From the NCBI GenBank assembly GCA_003640385.1, contig RCAB01000064.1, forward strand, positions 1 through 64,000: a DNA stretch of 64,000 nt. The letters are read 5' to 3'. Shown here piece after piece: positions 1 to 11,372 of the stretch. The position numbers were made by a program, and so were the translations under genes. The notes below the pieces were generated by a model, which was given only the letters and a program-made list of their open reading frames with translations, made no database searches and was not told the origin of the DNA. The DNA is from Setaria digitata. Taxonomy: Eukaryota; Nematoda; Chromadorea; Rhabditida; Setariidae. Each line of letters begins with the position of its first letter. Position 1 is the first letter of the stretch.

Positions 1-1714
1 TTTTTTTTTTTGAATATGATAGATAAAAACTAAGAATTCAAGTTCAATATGCTAAGGAAAAAGCTGAAAATGCTTCAAAAACAAATAAAAAATTTTAAGC
101 TTGAAAAAACACAATTGTTCAGTAAGAATAGGAATTAGTAAAAGGAATTTTCCTAATCCATTCATTCCAAAATTTTAAATATTTTACATTTAAAGCAGCA
201 TAAATCGCTACAACACACTAATTATTAATCTACTCCTCAGTACCATAATTAATTATTATCCCTGCATAAGGATTTTAACTATTTAATTTAAACGAATTAG
301 TTGGTAGAAATTGGACCAGTGAATAGCTTTTCTACATACACATAAGAGGAAAACTCTCAGCACACTAATATCTCACCAATATAAATACTAAGCGATTTAC
401 AGCTAAGAGGATGTTGTTTATATTGATTTAGATAGAAATTCAGTTGTGATTTTTCATTCCCTGAGTTTAATAAAAAGGCTTACATTAGAATAATTTAAAA
501 AGGTTTAAAAACTGAACAGTCTGCAAGTTGCAATCAGTTATTTATTTATTTATTTATTTTTTTCAATGTCCGCCCTGCATTTCAACCTTCCAAGGATTTC
601 AACATTTAAAAAGGCAAAAATGAGTTCCTGCGGAGAAGGGAAGGAAAGGGAAAAAAGAATACAAAATGACGACAACCAACACATAAATATTAATTGAAAG
701 TGTATGGGCAACCGTCTCTATTGAATTTTAATTTTTCAATTTTTCAAGCATTTCACTCAATTCTGTGCCTCAAAAGTTCACTCTACAATTTAATTTTTAC
801 AACATATTTTATAGAAATTTTTTTCATATGTTATCTGATTACTGAGTATTCCGTTTAATGTGTTTGACGAGATTTCAGCCAAGACTTTGCTGAAGACTTT
901 AGATATAATATTCAACGTATCATTCCCATATTCTCAAAATTTTCTCATGACTTAATCAAATTAAAGGACAATTAAAAGGTTAAAGAAAATGAATGGTAGC
1001 AAGCAAAAAATTTATATCAAAGAAGAAGTATTCAGGGAGAGCAAGTTGCACTTTAAACTGAGCACTGATTGTTTTCAGATAGATTAATTAAAATATATCT
1101 TAGACGAGTTTGCTTCCGGGTTATTGCTAGTAGTTAAAAAGTTAAGAATTGCAGTTTGCAGCACTACATTTTATTGTTCTTTATCAAATGGTAACTGACA
1201 TTAGTGATGATATCACAGAATTTGAAGCAAAGATTGTTCTGTTAAATCAACCCCATTCTTATTCGAAACTGCACTTAACCGTTCAAAAATTCATTACAAG
1301 ACCAATACGTACCAAATGAGTGATTTACTCATTTACCTACCAGTTTCCACCTTCAGTATTTGTCATTTCTGTTTCACCGATAGATAGTGCAGAAAAATTT
1401 TTCTGCAAGAAATATTAACAGCTTTGACGTAAAATTTCTACGCATTTTGGATCTCATCAGAATTTTGCATTTCTCGAAGAAACAAAAGATTTTACAAATC
1501 AGATCTTGCTCACTTGTCATTTCAAAAAAAAGAAAGATATTTGTTGGTTTTGATTTAAAACTTTTAAGTTTTAAGCTTTTTTTTCAGAGCGTCAAAATAG
1601 AGTCATATAATGACCGCTAAAGCCATCGATGAGATAAAATGATTAGGAAGAGTTCATTTTCATTTTGAACTAGACCGGTTTAAAAGAACAAGGGTGAGAG
1701 AGACAAGATTTTAC
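1..1714. other. AT-rich stretch with no supported gene
   Basis: No exon that I can support on either strand. Open frames here are short, rich in Lys, Phe and Ile, and lack family motifs. If the phosphodiesterase gene to the right continues in its minus-strand direction, this is probably its intron, with the catalytic exons beyond the left edge. I looked for the class HD metal motif of phosphodiesterases and did not find it. Confidence 0.4.
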
Positions 1715-2071
1715 TTCGAGACATTAATTCTTTCTTTTGAAATTTTGGAACAGACCGGTGCATAAATGATGACAAGATGATCGCAGCACGGACAGCAGGA
1801 GCAGCGACAGTTCCGGGCGCAGTGACGACATTCTCCGATGAGCGGCATTTCACTTGAAATAGCCGACCTGGAATTTGCCAGCTGACCTGGCCAAGAAGAA
1901 TGATCCGTTCGTGGCGTCAGCTCTGAACAGCTTCGGACCATTGTTATCTTCTTGTCGTACAGGCTACGAAAAGAGTCATTCGTCCCTTTACTTTCATCCA
2001 GATCTTCATCTTTGGGGATTCCTGTTGAGACTGACGACATTTTCGAAATGACTATGTTTTTGTTGTATGGA
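1715..2071 (-). CDS. Possible internal exon, Ser-rich with a Cys cluster; perhaps of the PDE3-like gene
   Basis: An open minus-strand exon runs from a good acceptor (TTTCCTGCAG before 2071) to a possible donor (AA|GTAAAA at 1714), entering and leaving in phase 2. It encodes about 118 residues, first acidic and Ser/Thr-rich, then a cluster CRHCARNCRCSCCPCC with nine cysteines in 16 residues. The linker of mammalian PDE3A also carries a small Cys/His patch, so it could be a later exon of the same gene as the exons at 9.6-11.4 kb, but the match is weak. It could instead be an unrelated gene or a chance open frame. No start codon is implied. Confidence 0.35.
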
Positions 2072-2584
2072 CTGCAGGAAATTCAAGAAGGGAACTCCTG
2101 TCTAATGATCACACCCAGAATCATAAATTTCGTAACACTCGAAATTCATTCCACGGAACTTGAGCTTGAAATAGGTCAAATTTCATTTCTCGGCTAAAGA
2201 TAGAAAACTTCAGACCAGATGCAAATAAAAATTCCCACTGATCCACAAACCAGTATCCAATAAACCACCACAGTGGACAACAGAAAGCCGATATGACCAT
2301 TACATTCGCACTTCTTTATATTACATGGTTAGAGAACTGATACTGCCGATATATCTTCCTGAAGAAGACTGCACAACATTGATGGTGAATTTCAAACTAA
2401 ACAGAACTAAACAGAGGTCACTCGGGTTCACCATCCGTGACCTAGTCGAATCACACTGATAACAAAATCACCGTGGCATTAGTCAAATACTACAAAGGGC
2501 TTCCAGTTAGAGCTAATTTAAAATTCGACAAACACAATAAAATACGTGTGCTAACAATAGCAGTTCACGAAACGGCTTAACAAT

Positions 2585-2628
2585 CAGTAGCAGTAGCAGT
2601 AGCAGTAGCGCAGTAGCAGTGGCAGCAA
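2585..2628. repeat. GTAGCA hexamer microsatellite
   Basis: Tandem copies of the hexamer GTAGCA with one interruption (GCGCA) near the middle and degenerate copies at the right end. A simple sequence tract in non-coding DNA, likely polymorphic. Confidence 0.85.
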
Positions 2629-2749
2629 CTACCTTCTACTGCGGTGAAGAGAGGAGAAGGGAAGGAAGGGAAGACGTGATGTGATGTGGTGTGATATGAG
2701 GTTGTAAACAATGCTACTGACGGCGATTATTATGGATAATGGATAGGAA

Positions 2750-3025
2750 ATGGTGCAAGGAGAAGTAAGCCAACAAGCTTCACTAAATGAATTCCTTCCT
2801 GAATTCCTCTCTGCTCCAGAATGTCTCTCTGCACACCCCATGATAGCTGTCATGCTCAGAGATTTCGGTCAACTCGAACGTCCAACGATTTGTCGCATGC
2901 ATTGGCAACATGACATCTTCCTTGATCGCATTTTAAGTAATAACCAAATGTACTTCATCAAATCAGGCGGATTTGAAATGCTTCAGATGTGCTGCTTCTG
3001 CTTCGAAAGCATTAACTCTAGATAG
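2750..3025 (+). other. Open frame of uncertain status (91 aa)
   Basis: A plus-strand frame with an ATG and balanced amino-acid use. The same DNA is also open on the minus strand for about 50 codons (around 2775-2935), so strand cannot be decided by eye. I recognise no family in either translation. It lies between possible minus-strand exons and could be a nested gene, an exon or chance. Low confidence. Confidence 0.15.
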
Positions 3026-3819
3026 CACAGCAAAAAATACGGTAGTAGGTAGCACACTGATAATTTGCTGCTATTTTATAGAGGGAAACTGCCGAGCTTT
3101 CACAGATAATTTGCTAAATCAGATGACGAAGTGGGAGTTGGCTCGATGTAGCAAGTGAAATCGAAGAAAATAAATTTGAAAAACACATGAGGATTACAGT
3201 GAGCAGAAGTGGAAACTATGCTCAGACGATGGGTTCGACTTTATCCGTGCAAAATGAAATAAAATGAAGAAAGTAACAATAATTTAAAGACAGAACTTGT
3301 GCAACATACACCAGCTAACAGAAGCCACTATATCTTTTTGGCTACTTTACGCTGAAAGTCTGCTAGGTCTACACAGAACAAAAATGAAACTGGCGGACGT
3401 CATGGCGTCTGGCGTAATGATTCTAACACGCCCGGTAAGTGTAACTTAATCAAATTCTAAACGATATGAAGCATCATTCACTGATAATCAAGACAATGGC
3501 TGCTGCGAGCATATATCTCTCAAGTGTTTATATATTGATCTTTTCTGTCCCAAAGAGGACAAGAATAAGTTATTAATTAGATGATGGCTAATGACAAGTT
3601 GCTGGGCTTTCCATCACTGTTGCTAATATGACAAGTTGCTAGGCATCCTATCATTAACACTAATTTGTGACAAGTTGCTAGGCACCACACACCACCATAT
3701 CAATATTATTATGTGGTTGTAGGAATGTAGGAATCCTATAACTATTAGCCTTATATCACCATTGTTCGTGCTATTATTATAATTATAATTCATTGCTATA
3801 ATGACCAAAGGAGAAACGG

Positions 3820-4660
3820 CTAATATTAATAATGCTTAATAATATATAATATTAATATATTAACAATAATAATAATAATAATAATGCTATTAATCACTGT
3901 TAATCGTTATTTCTAATTATTAGTAATATTAACAACAAGTACTAATATTGACTATAATATTATTATTAACATCATTATTATTAATTATTGGTTACAATAG
4001 TAATAATTATTACTATTAATATATTGACTATTACTGATATCAATTATTATTAATATTAATTGCTATAAACACTAATTGCTATTAATATCAATTACTATCA
4101 ATATTAACTATTATTATCACTAATTTTAATAACGTTAAAAATAACGATTAACGATAATTAACAGTAAATCAATAACAACTAATAAAAATTAATGATAATT
4201 AAAATAGTTGATAATAACCAAAAATAATTAACGGACAATAATTGATAATAACAATTGTTAGTAGCCAGTAATGACAATAATTATTGACAAACTGCAAAAA
4301 TTAATAATAGCAATTAATTAACGCATATTACTATTTTTATTACTAATGGCAATAATGATCATTAGTAATTGATAGCAATGACAATAACTATTAATAAGAG
4401 CAATTATTAGTAATAAAAATTATTAATAACAATAAGAGAAAATGGTGCTAATGATTGATAATAAGAGGATAAGTAGCGGCGATTAATAATGATTAATAGT
4501 AAGTGATAGCGATAGTAACAATTGATAGCAATAATTAGTAACAACGAATAACGATGATTAATGATAATAACAACTGTACTTTTTATCAATATATTCCAAC
4601 AACAAAATATATTTTGATATTATCAATATCAATATTACTACTACCAATACTACTGGTACT
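3820..4660. repeat. Degenerate TAA/TTA-rich low-complexity tract
   Basis: About 0.8 kb made almost wholly of imperfect TAA, TTA, AAT and ATT trinucleotide runs, with a clean (TAA)n stretch near 3870-3885. It has no coding signal and looks like a decayed trinucleotide array. Confidence 0.8.
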
Positions 4661-7600
4661 ATTATCGATTGCACAGGACTTAAATCCTAACCAGTTGATC
4701 ATTTAATGATAATGAGAAGGAAACGATAACGAGAAAGGCTGATAACTGATTACGTGATATATGTCTGATATTGCTGATAATCATCCTTCTCTTTCACCTT
4801 TCGTTTTTTGTATCTGTTTTTGTAGTCCCTTATTTTTCTTTTTCATTGGATTTCTCACTCTACTTCATTCATTAGGTCCTCGAATTCCGGTCTAAACATT
4901 CATCCATCAATGCTAGTCACTAATGTAATAGTAGTAGCACCGATGGCTTATTTAATTTATTGACTTATAACTTAATCCATTCTGAGTCCTAACTATTGTT
5001 AATAGCGATATTCTTTCGGTAAACCAGCATTTGTGATTTGCTTAACAGCAGATGAATTAAAATGGCATTCATGAACACTTGATGGAGATGATAATGGGAT
5101 GATGATGGAATGATAATGAGTGATAATCTATAACGGCGATGATGAGGATGTAGAGAGAATCCATTGATAAGTGGGGAAGTAGACGCATAATCTTACTCCT
5201 CTGTCTAAAAATTCTCACATTATCATCTTTTCTCCTCTTCCACCTGCTCAGGAAGCAGGAATTCATTTCATTTTAAACAGATTTGTAAAAGAGCATAAAT
5301 CTTGTCTAAAGGGTCACTGCAGAAATTTGGCAATGACAGGTGAGATAAAGGCCTTAATCCAAAGTAGATGACTGTTAAGGGAACATTTTTATTGAGGATC
5401 TGTCCAGCACCTAGAATATTCCAAATGAAATAACAGACTGAATGACAGGATTCAAAAACTCCAACTAGTTCACCAGACCCATAAATTAATTATGAAGATG
5501 CTTGGCAGTTAACCTTTCAATAGGCCCTCTTCTCTACAGTCTTAGATTTTCCTGAATTTAAACAAATTATTAACCTAATGGTCAAAATTTTGCACCTGTT
5601 TTGACATGTCCAATTACCATAACTTTTTTAATTTTGCACATTCAGCAGCAAAGGATTTAAAATCTTAAATTTGAATGGAACTGGAATTATATGAAGTGAT
5701 TGAGTTGAATATGAAACACTAATGATACAGTTTCGTAGCTACTTCTAAACTGTTCGTCCTTCCTATTTACACCTCGCAGATTCATCATGAATGCTTCATT
5801 TCATTAGCACATTTAAAATTAAATCACAGAAAACGATCAAATTCGGAGAATTATTGAAGCCAAGTACTTCGTGGGCTTCTTTTCAATATTAAAATAACCA
5901 ATTTCATAAAAAGTGTGAAGTTTACTAAGTTTAATCCAACCAGTCGTTTAATTCAATTGTTCCATATTTTCGTAAATGTGCTACAATACCTCGCCATTCT
6001 CTTCCACTCATCTATTAGTTACCGAACTATAACAACATATTCAAGTTGGATTTGTATGGATTGATTTTGCGATATAACTGTGGTGCGATGATATCGAACT
6101 TTATCACTCATTGCTAATTTTTCGAAAATTGAGGAAAAAAAATCCAGTTGCTATCAGTTGGAATAGTAAATTTGTGGATGAAAAAGATATCTGATCTCAT
6201 CATGTGCTTCAATAAAAGTTGATACTTCTCCCAACTAATCACAGTTAGTAATTTTATCTCTCTGGCTTCACTTCGAACGAAATATAATCTGTTCATTTTT
6301 AATGATACTACATATCTCTCATCTGCATCTATCCTTCTCTACAGATGATCGGACATTTCTGTTCATCACACAATGTTCGTTATCACAGGACGCACAAACA
6401 CATATGTTTAAAATCTTTTTTGCCCTGCTTTTATCAAAAGCGACACATCAACACTACTAAATTTGTTACCTTTATGAATCATATGAAGAATCTTCGTTAA
6501 CAAAAAAAAAAAAGAGCAAAAAGCTGAAAGATTATGAACTTGAGAAAAATGATTTCATATATAAGTATATCTGCTGGTTGCATTTTTGAGCTTAAATTAA
6601 TTTTTAGTTTTCGAAAAGTTTTCCACCAGAAAAATGAAAAGAAAAAGGAAGTAATCTTAATCAGCTTTTTGCTCACAAATAGATTGTCAAAGGGGAAGAA
6701 ATTTGACCAGGAACTAGGTATAAAACCAAGGATTATCAGTGTTGTTGGACTAAGAAATTCTATTTAATTCGGAAATAAGAAGCTATAATCAATTCTCAAC
6801 AACAACATGAACAGAGTATCACTGGCAATTGTTTATCCTAATTATCAAGAAATTTATTACTTGATTATAATAAACGCCAAAGTCGTGGAAGATGTGACGC
6901 GATGTGAAGATGCACCTTTCTGGACAAATAAAAGAGTCCAATCTAATAGGACGTAGAGGAATGTCAGCTAGAAGTTTGTATAAACGAAAGTACAGGTATT
7001 GTAGACAAAAATGTCACACTTCTCTTTGTAAATATTTTCAAGGACATGTTGACATTGGAAATTAATTAAAACTCAAATAAATGATGTTTGCAGCATTCGT
7101 CTCAAATAGCAGATCAGTTCGTCACTAAAGCTAGATAAGACTCTTGCTAGAAAATGAACAATATAAACAAATAAATAAGAGTGAAGAAAAATGTAATATG
7201 CAACCGTGGACCACGTGTATTTTTGTTGAAAGAATAAAATTTAAATCTTTGAAAATGTGGATATCGTACGAATGAAACAGAATAGCTAAAGCATAGAAAA
7301 AAAAAATACATCAAAAGAATNAAAATACATCAAAAGAATGGAGAAGTATTGATGCAGCATCTACGATGATAAGTTTAATGGTAGTGATGATTANTACATC
7401 AAAAGAATGAGAAGTATTGATGCAGCATCTACGATGATAAGTTTAATGGTAGTGATGATTACTATCAGCTCACGAAACTGGCCTTGCATGAAGCTGCGAC
7501 ATCCATTTTATGATTCGAGATAAAAGCACAAGATGCTTTTCTGTCTAATTCCTTTCCAAAGATAAATAAAGTGTTTAATTATAATTTCAGCTCAATGAAT

Positions 7601-7878
7601 ACAAGTTTTATTGGAAATCGAATAAAATATTTATGTTCTGTAGGTAACGTGTGATAAAATATAATTATTATCTCAAATGGTTTAATGCAGAATTAGATGT
7701 TCATTTGATGCTATATATAAATACGGCGTTATTGTATACTTTTATTATTTGTATGTTATATTTAACTTATTTAGATATCTCGAGACTTAAAATGTAATGC
7801 TGGGTAATATTAAGATCAGTATTTCCAGTAAACAACACTATTAGCTTTTTCTCTATTTCCAAGCATTTTATCATTTTA

Positions 7879-7910
<32 letters not shown>

Positions 7911-9564
7911 TTATGGCATATTTAATGAGTTTTCGACTTTTTTTTGTTTCGAGAATTTATTTTATTGCTTGCTTTTTTGGACTTTCAAATAAATAATTCT
8001 GAAAAGCAGTAATATCACAGAAGACATTCACGGTGATCCTACTGATATCATAGTACAAAGTCCACATTGACCAAAAGTGATTCTAGTCGTCAGTGCTGAT
8101 TTTCGGGAGTCAGAACAAGAATATTTCAAAAGCGACCTTAGCTTATTATTCTAAAAATCCTAGATAAGATTAGTTATCACATTACCTGCTGCTTTAAAAA
8201 CTACTTAAGCTTGGAACATTGAAATTAGCTAGCCCTCATCCGATTTTCACTCTACTATAATGGCAAAGAAAAAGCAACATATATATGTGAATGCAAGCTA
8301 TCGACAATGAACTAGTTTCTCAGTAAACAGCAAAACTGTTCAGATTTGTGCGGATGTTTGTAGTCCAAAAAGTTCATAAATTCAAAAAAGTCTGCAGTCT
8401 TCACTCAATGACGTAAGCAATGCAAGCACTGGAAATGAATGCATTCGATATTTTCACTACTATTATCTTCATTGCTTTTTTTCTTAAATTAGGAAATTTG
8501 AAACTAGCTTTTTTTTTTTTCATATTCTAGTCTACAATTAAAATACAGAAGTCATGCGAAGCAAGCCCTTAGAGTTACAATTGCTCCTAAGAAAAAGCTA
8601 AAGCGAATGTGCTTTTCTATGTTGGTGCTTATAAAAAGAGATAGAACTGCAATAACAATGATGGAGTGAGTCTCCGGATTTGACAGAAGCTGAAAAATTT
8701 GATTTTCAGTCCATTTTTACCAACTGCACATTTCAATTTATTCATTAAATTCTGCCGAAAAATACTTTGAAAAAATACAGACATTTTTCTTCTCCATACA
8801 ATTTTATTTTCTACCTTTCCTTTAATCTTTGGGTTATTTTTTTTCTTTTCCATTCTCCTTCTTTAAATTATATACTGAATTCGAAGATATTTGACGAATA
8901 TCAGAAAGGCATATACGCGCACATTTAGACCGGTTGGCCTAGCATAATCAAATTTTTTTTTCCTTAAAGATTGGGAAAATTTTGCGAAACGAATTTGTGA
9001 GAAAGGATTTGTCTCTCTCAATTAAGTTCAGGGAGCTAAAAAACCGAATTTATTTAACTCCAGAATCTGGAAATTATAAACAAGCAATACATCCTCTACT
9101 CGGCCAGGTAATTATCAATTAGTGTTATTTTTGAAACTCTCCAGTCCAAAACACAAACCATTTTATAGAAAAGAATAAAAGAAATTGTTTCCAAATTAAA
9201 ACAACAGAAATATGTAGTTGGAGCTCAAAATAAGCAAAATTCATGATCAGGCTCTTTGAAAACTTTTTTCTTTCAAAACAAGGTCTGCCTTTTTATGCAC
9301 CAGTTATCTGGTGTATGATTAAGGCAACATGAAGTAGTGAAGTAATTTCTTGATTGGTTCGATAAGGAAATAAAGCTCTCGTTAACTAAATCATACCGGA
9401 CCTTAGCACGGAGGAAGGGACTTGAACCTATGCAACAAAAACTATGGATGAATTGGTTACAGATAGAAAAAGAAAAAATTGAATTTAGCAAGCAGATATA
9501 TAAAGCAAACTTTTGCATGAGTCACTGGAAAATCCTACAATCAGTCATATTTTGAAATACTAAC
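4661..9564. other. Gene-poor AT-rich DNA, probably intronic
   Basis: No supported exon. It contains homopolymer runs, notably poly(T) near 7880-7905, and the single-N junctions at 7321 and 7394 described separately. If the exon at 1715-2071 belongs to the PDE3-like gene, this is part of a long intron of that gene. Confidence 0.4.
7303..7462. other. Two single-N junctions with duplicated flanks
   Basis: At 7321 and 7394 a lone N is followed by a repeat of the sequence just before it. About 18 bp is repeated across the first N and roughly 70 bp across the second, with a small indel in a G run. This is the signature of contig ends that overlap but were abutted rather than merged, so part of the sequence here is probably counted twice. 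Confidence 0.7.
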
Positions 9565-11372
9565 CGCAGAGACGACAAGTCGTTCACCACTGTACGGATT
9601 CTCGACAACCATAGGAAGACCAAAATCGAAGTGTAAGTTAATCGATGGCTGTAAATTTATAGACTTATCTTGTTACAGTAATATGAGTGAAGACACTGAT
9701 AAAACTTCAATTTAACTTTTCAAAAAATTATAATTTTGCTTTTGGAAAAGATCTCTGCTAACAAAATGGTGCTTGAGAATGCAAGAATATGTTTCATACT
9801 AACAATTATAAATATGCATGGAGCACAGATACGTTAGTATTTACCTCTGCAACATGATTTAATAAACTTGCCAAAGTATTTTAGCTCTCCAAACAATACT
9901 AAGCGGGTAACGAAACAAAGGACAGTGAATGGATTTGCTTAGCTTCAGTGCAAACTAAACTCATATGGGCAGTTTGTGAAATTAGAGGGGGTAAGGAAAG
10001 ATGTTCGGGAAACAAAGGTTATTAGCAGCAGCAGCAGTAGCAGCAGTTTTAAATTTGACCACAGGAAAATGCCACGAATCTTTGATTGTATTAAAGTAAC
10101 TTTACATTCACGTGAACTAGGACAACTCTACGCTTTCAGAAATTTCAACATGCAACTATCAGTGTTATCGCTCCCATTTTTTTTTTTTTTTTTTTTTTTT
10201 CACAACAAATTCGGTAGCAAAGTTTCCGAGACTTTCTCAGCACAAACTTAAAATTCAAGGGAAAAACGAACTGGCTGAGGATTCAACAAACTAGCCACTG
10301 CTTTTAGCCCTGAAATAACTGTTGGTGGTAAGTCCTTGTTGGCCAGCATTTCTGCCACGAGTCCACGGGCTTCTGTCAGGTTACTTTGTAACTGAAACGC
10401 AAAGTAATGTTTTGAAATAAGCATACAAAGTTACTTTCCGTCATTTCACGTGATATACCACTCAAGTGAAGGATTAGCATAAGGCGATGATATAGCAATA
10501 TCATACTATGTTTTCAAATGTCATTACGAATTGAAGCCTGATGAATTCACGATGCAATGTTAACGTTAGAAGAACACTTCATTGAAAAATGAAAAGGCTT
10601 CCACTCTCTAAGAAGTGATCGAAAAGCAATTTGAAATGAAAAACAAAAATTTCTAATATATCCCGCACACAGTTATATCGAGGAGAAGTAGAGTAAATTC
10701 GAGAGAAATTTTTTTTCACTTCAACTACTTTATTACCACATTTAATTTTTCAAAAAGAGAATTTTTTTTTTTTTTTGTAAAAATTAATTTAATGTTGAGA
10801 TGTGCATTTTTCAAACAACCATTTTTTCTAAAAAGGATTTTATTAGACATGTTCTAAGACTGAAATTATTAAAGACAGCATTATTTCTAAAGAAAAAAAA
10901 AAAATCAAAACAAAACAAAATAGTATTATTTCTGAATTTTTAGCGAATTTGATTATTAGAGTATTTTTATTTACAAACATAATTTTCACATATTATTTGC
11001 TATATTTTCAGTTGAAAAATTAAGCTTTATAAATGTTTTATGCAAAAAGTCCTAGAATATATCGAACAAAATTCATCAACACAACCTATACTACTTATGC
11101 TGGACCTTTTGCATAAAATGTTCGTCAAGTTTCATTTTTCAACTTCACCTTTGTAAAATCCAAATGCTACGAATGACACACTTGGCTACTGTTCACCAAA
11201 TAGGCTAGCAGACCTATTAATAGACTTACAGCAGCTCTGCTGGCAGCGAAAGCATTTGGACTGACGGGAAGTGAGGTTCGTCTCTGACGTAGCGTGTTTG
11301 TCTTCTGCAGAGCGGTGTCCCCGATGGCAGCCAGCCTGTTGAACGCTGATGAACCCGTGGAACCTGTTTGTA
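9565..11372 (-). CDS. PDE3-like cyclic nucleotide phosphodiesterase, three N-terminal-region exons (partial)
   Basis: Three minus-strand exons join in phase: 11372-11230, 10391-10272 and 9648-9565 (115 residues). The first is Ser/Arg-rich with an RQRRTS kinase-like site. The second contains LTEARGLVAEML followed by KDLPPTVISGLKAVASLL. This closely follows the conserved segment of mammalian PDE3 upstream of the catalytic domain (LNEAR...DPSLPPQVISSLR), which is the basis of the call. The third carries a GLPMVVENPYSGERLVV stretch that I cannot place. Donors are GTAAGT, GTTCGT and GTTAGT. PDE3 enzymes hydrolyse cAMP and cGMP, but the HD catalytic domain is not visible here and should lie to the left, probably outside the window. 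The exon at 11372 needs one base from an upstream exon. The exon ending at 15636 finishes in phase 0, so at least one exon between them is missing from this model. Confidence 0.6.

Noticed and set aside
2750..3025. A PDE catalytic exon at 2.8 kb on the minus strand
   Set aside because: The minus frame (with NRWTFELTEIS) is open but has no HD motif, no clear acceptor, and a stop soon after.
9396..9440. tRNA-like T-loop on the minus strand (GGTTCAAGTCC)
   Set aside because: The T-stem does not pair and no matching 5' acceptor arm occurs at the right distance.
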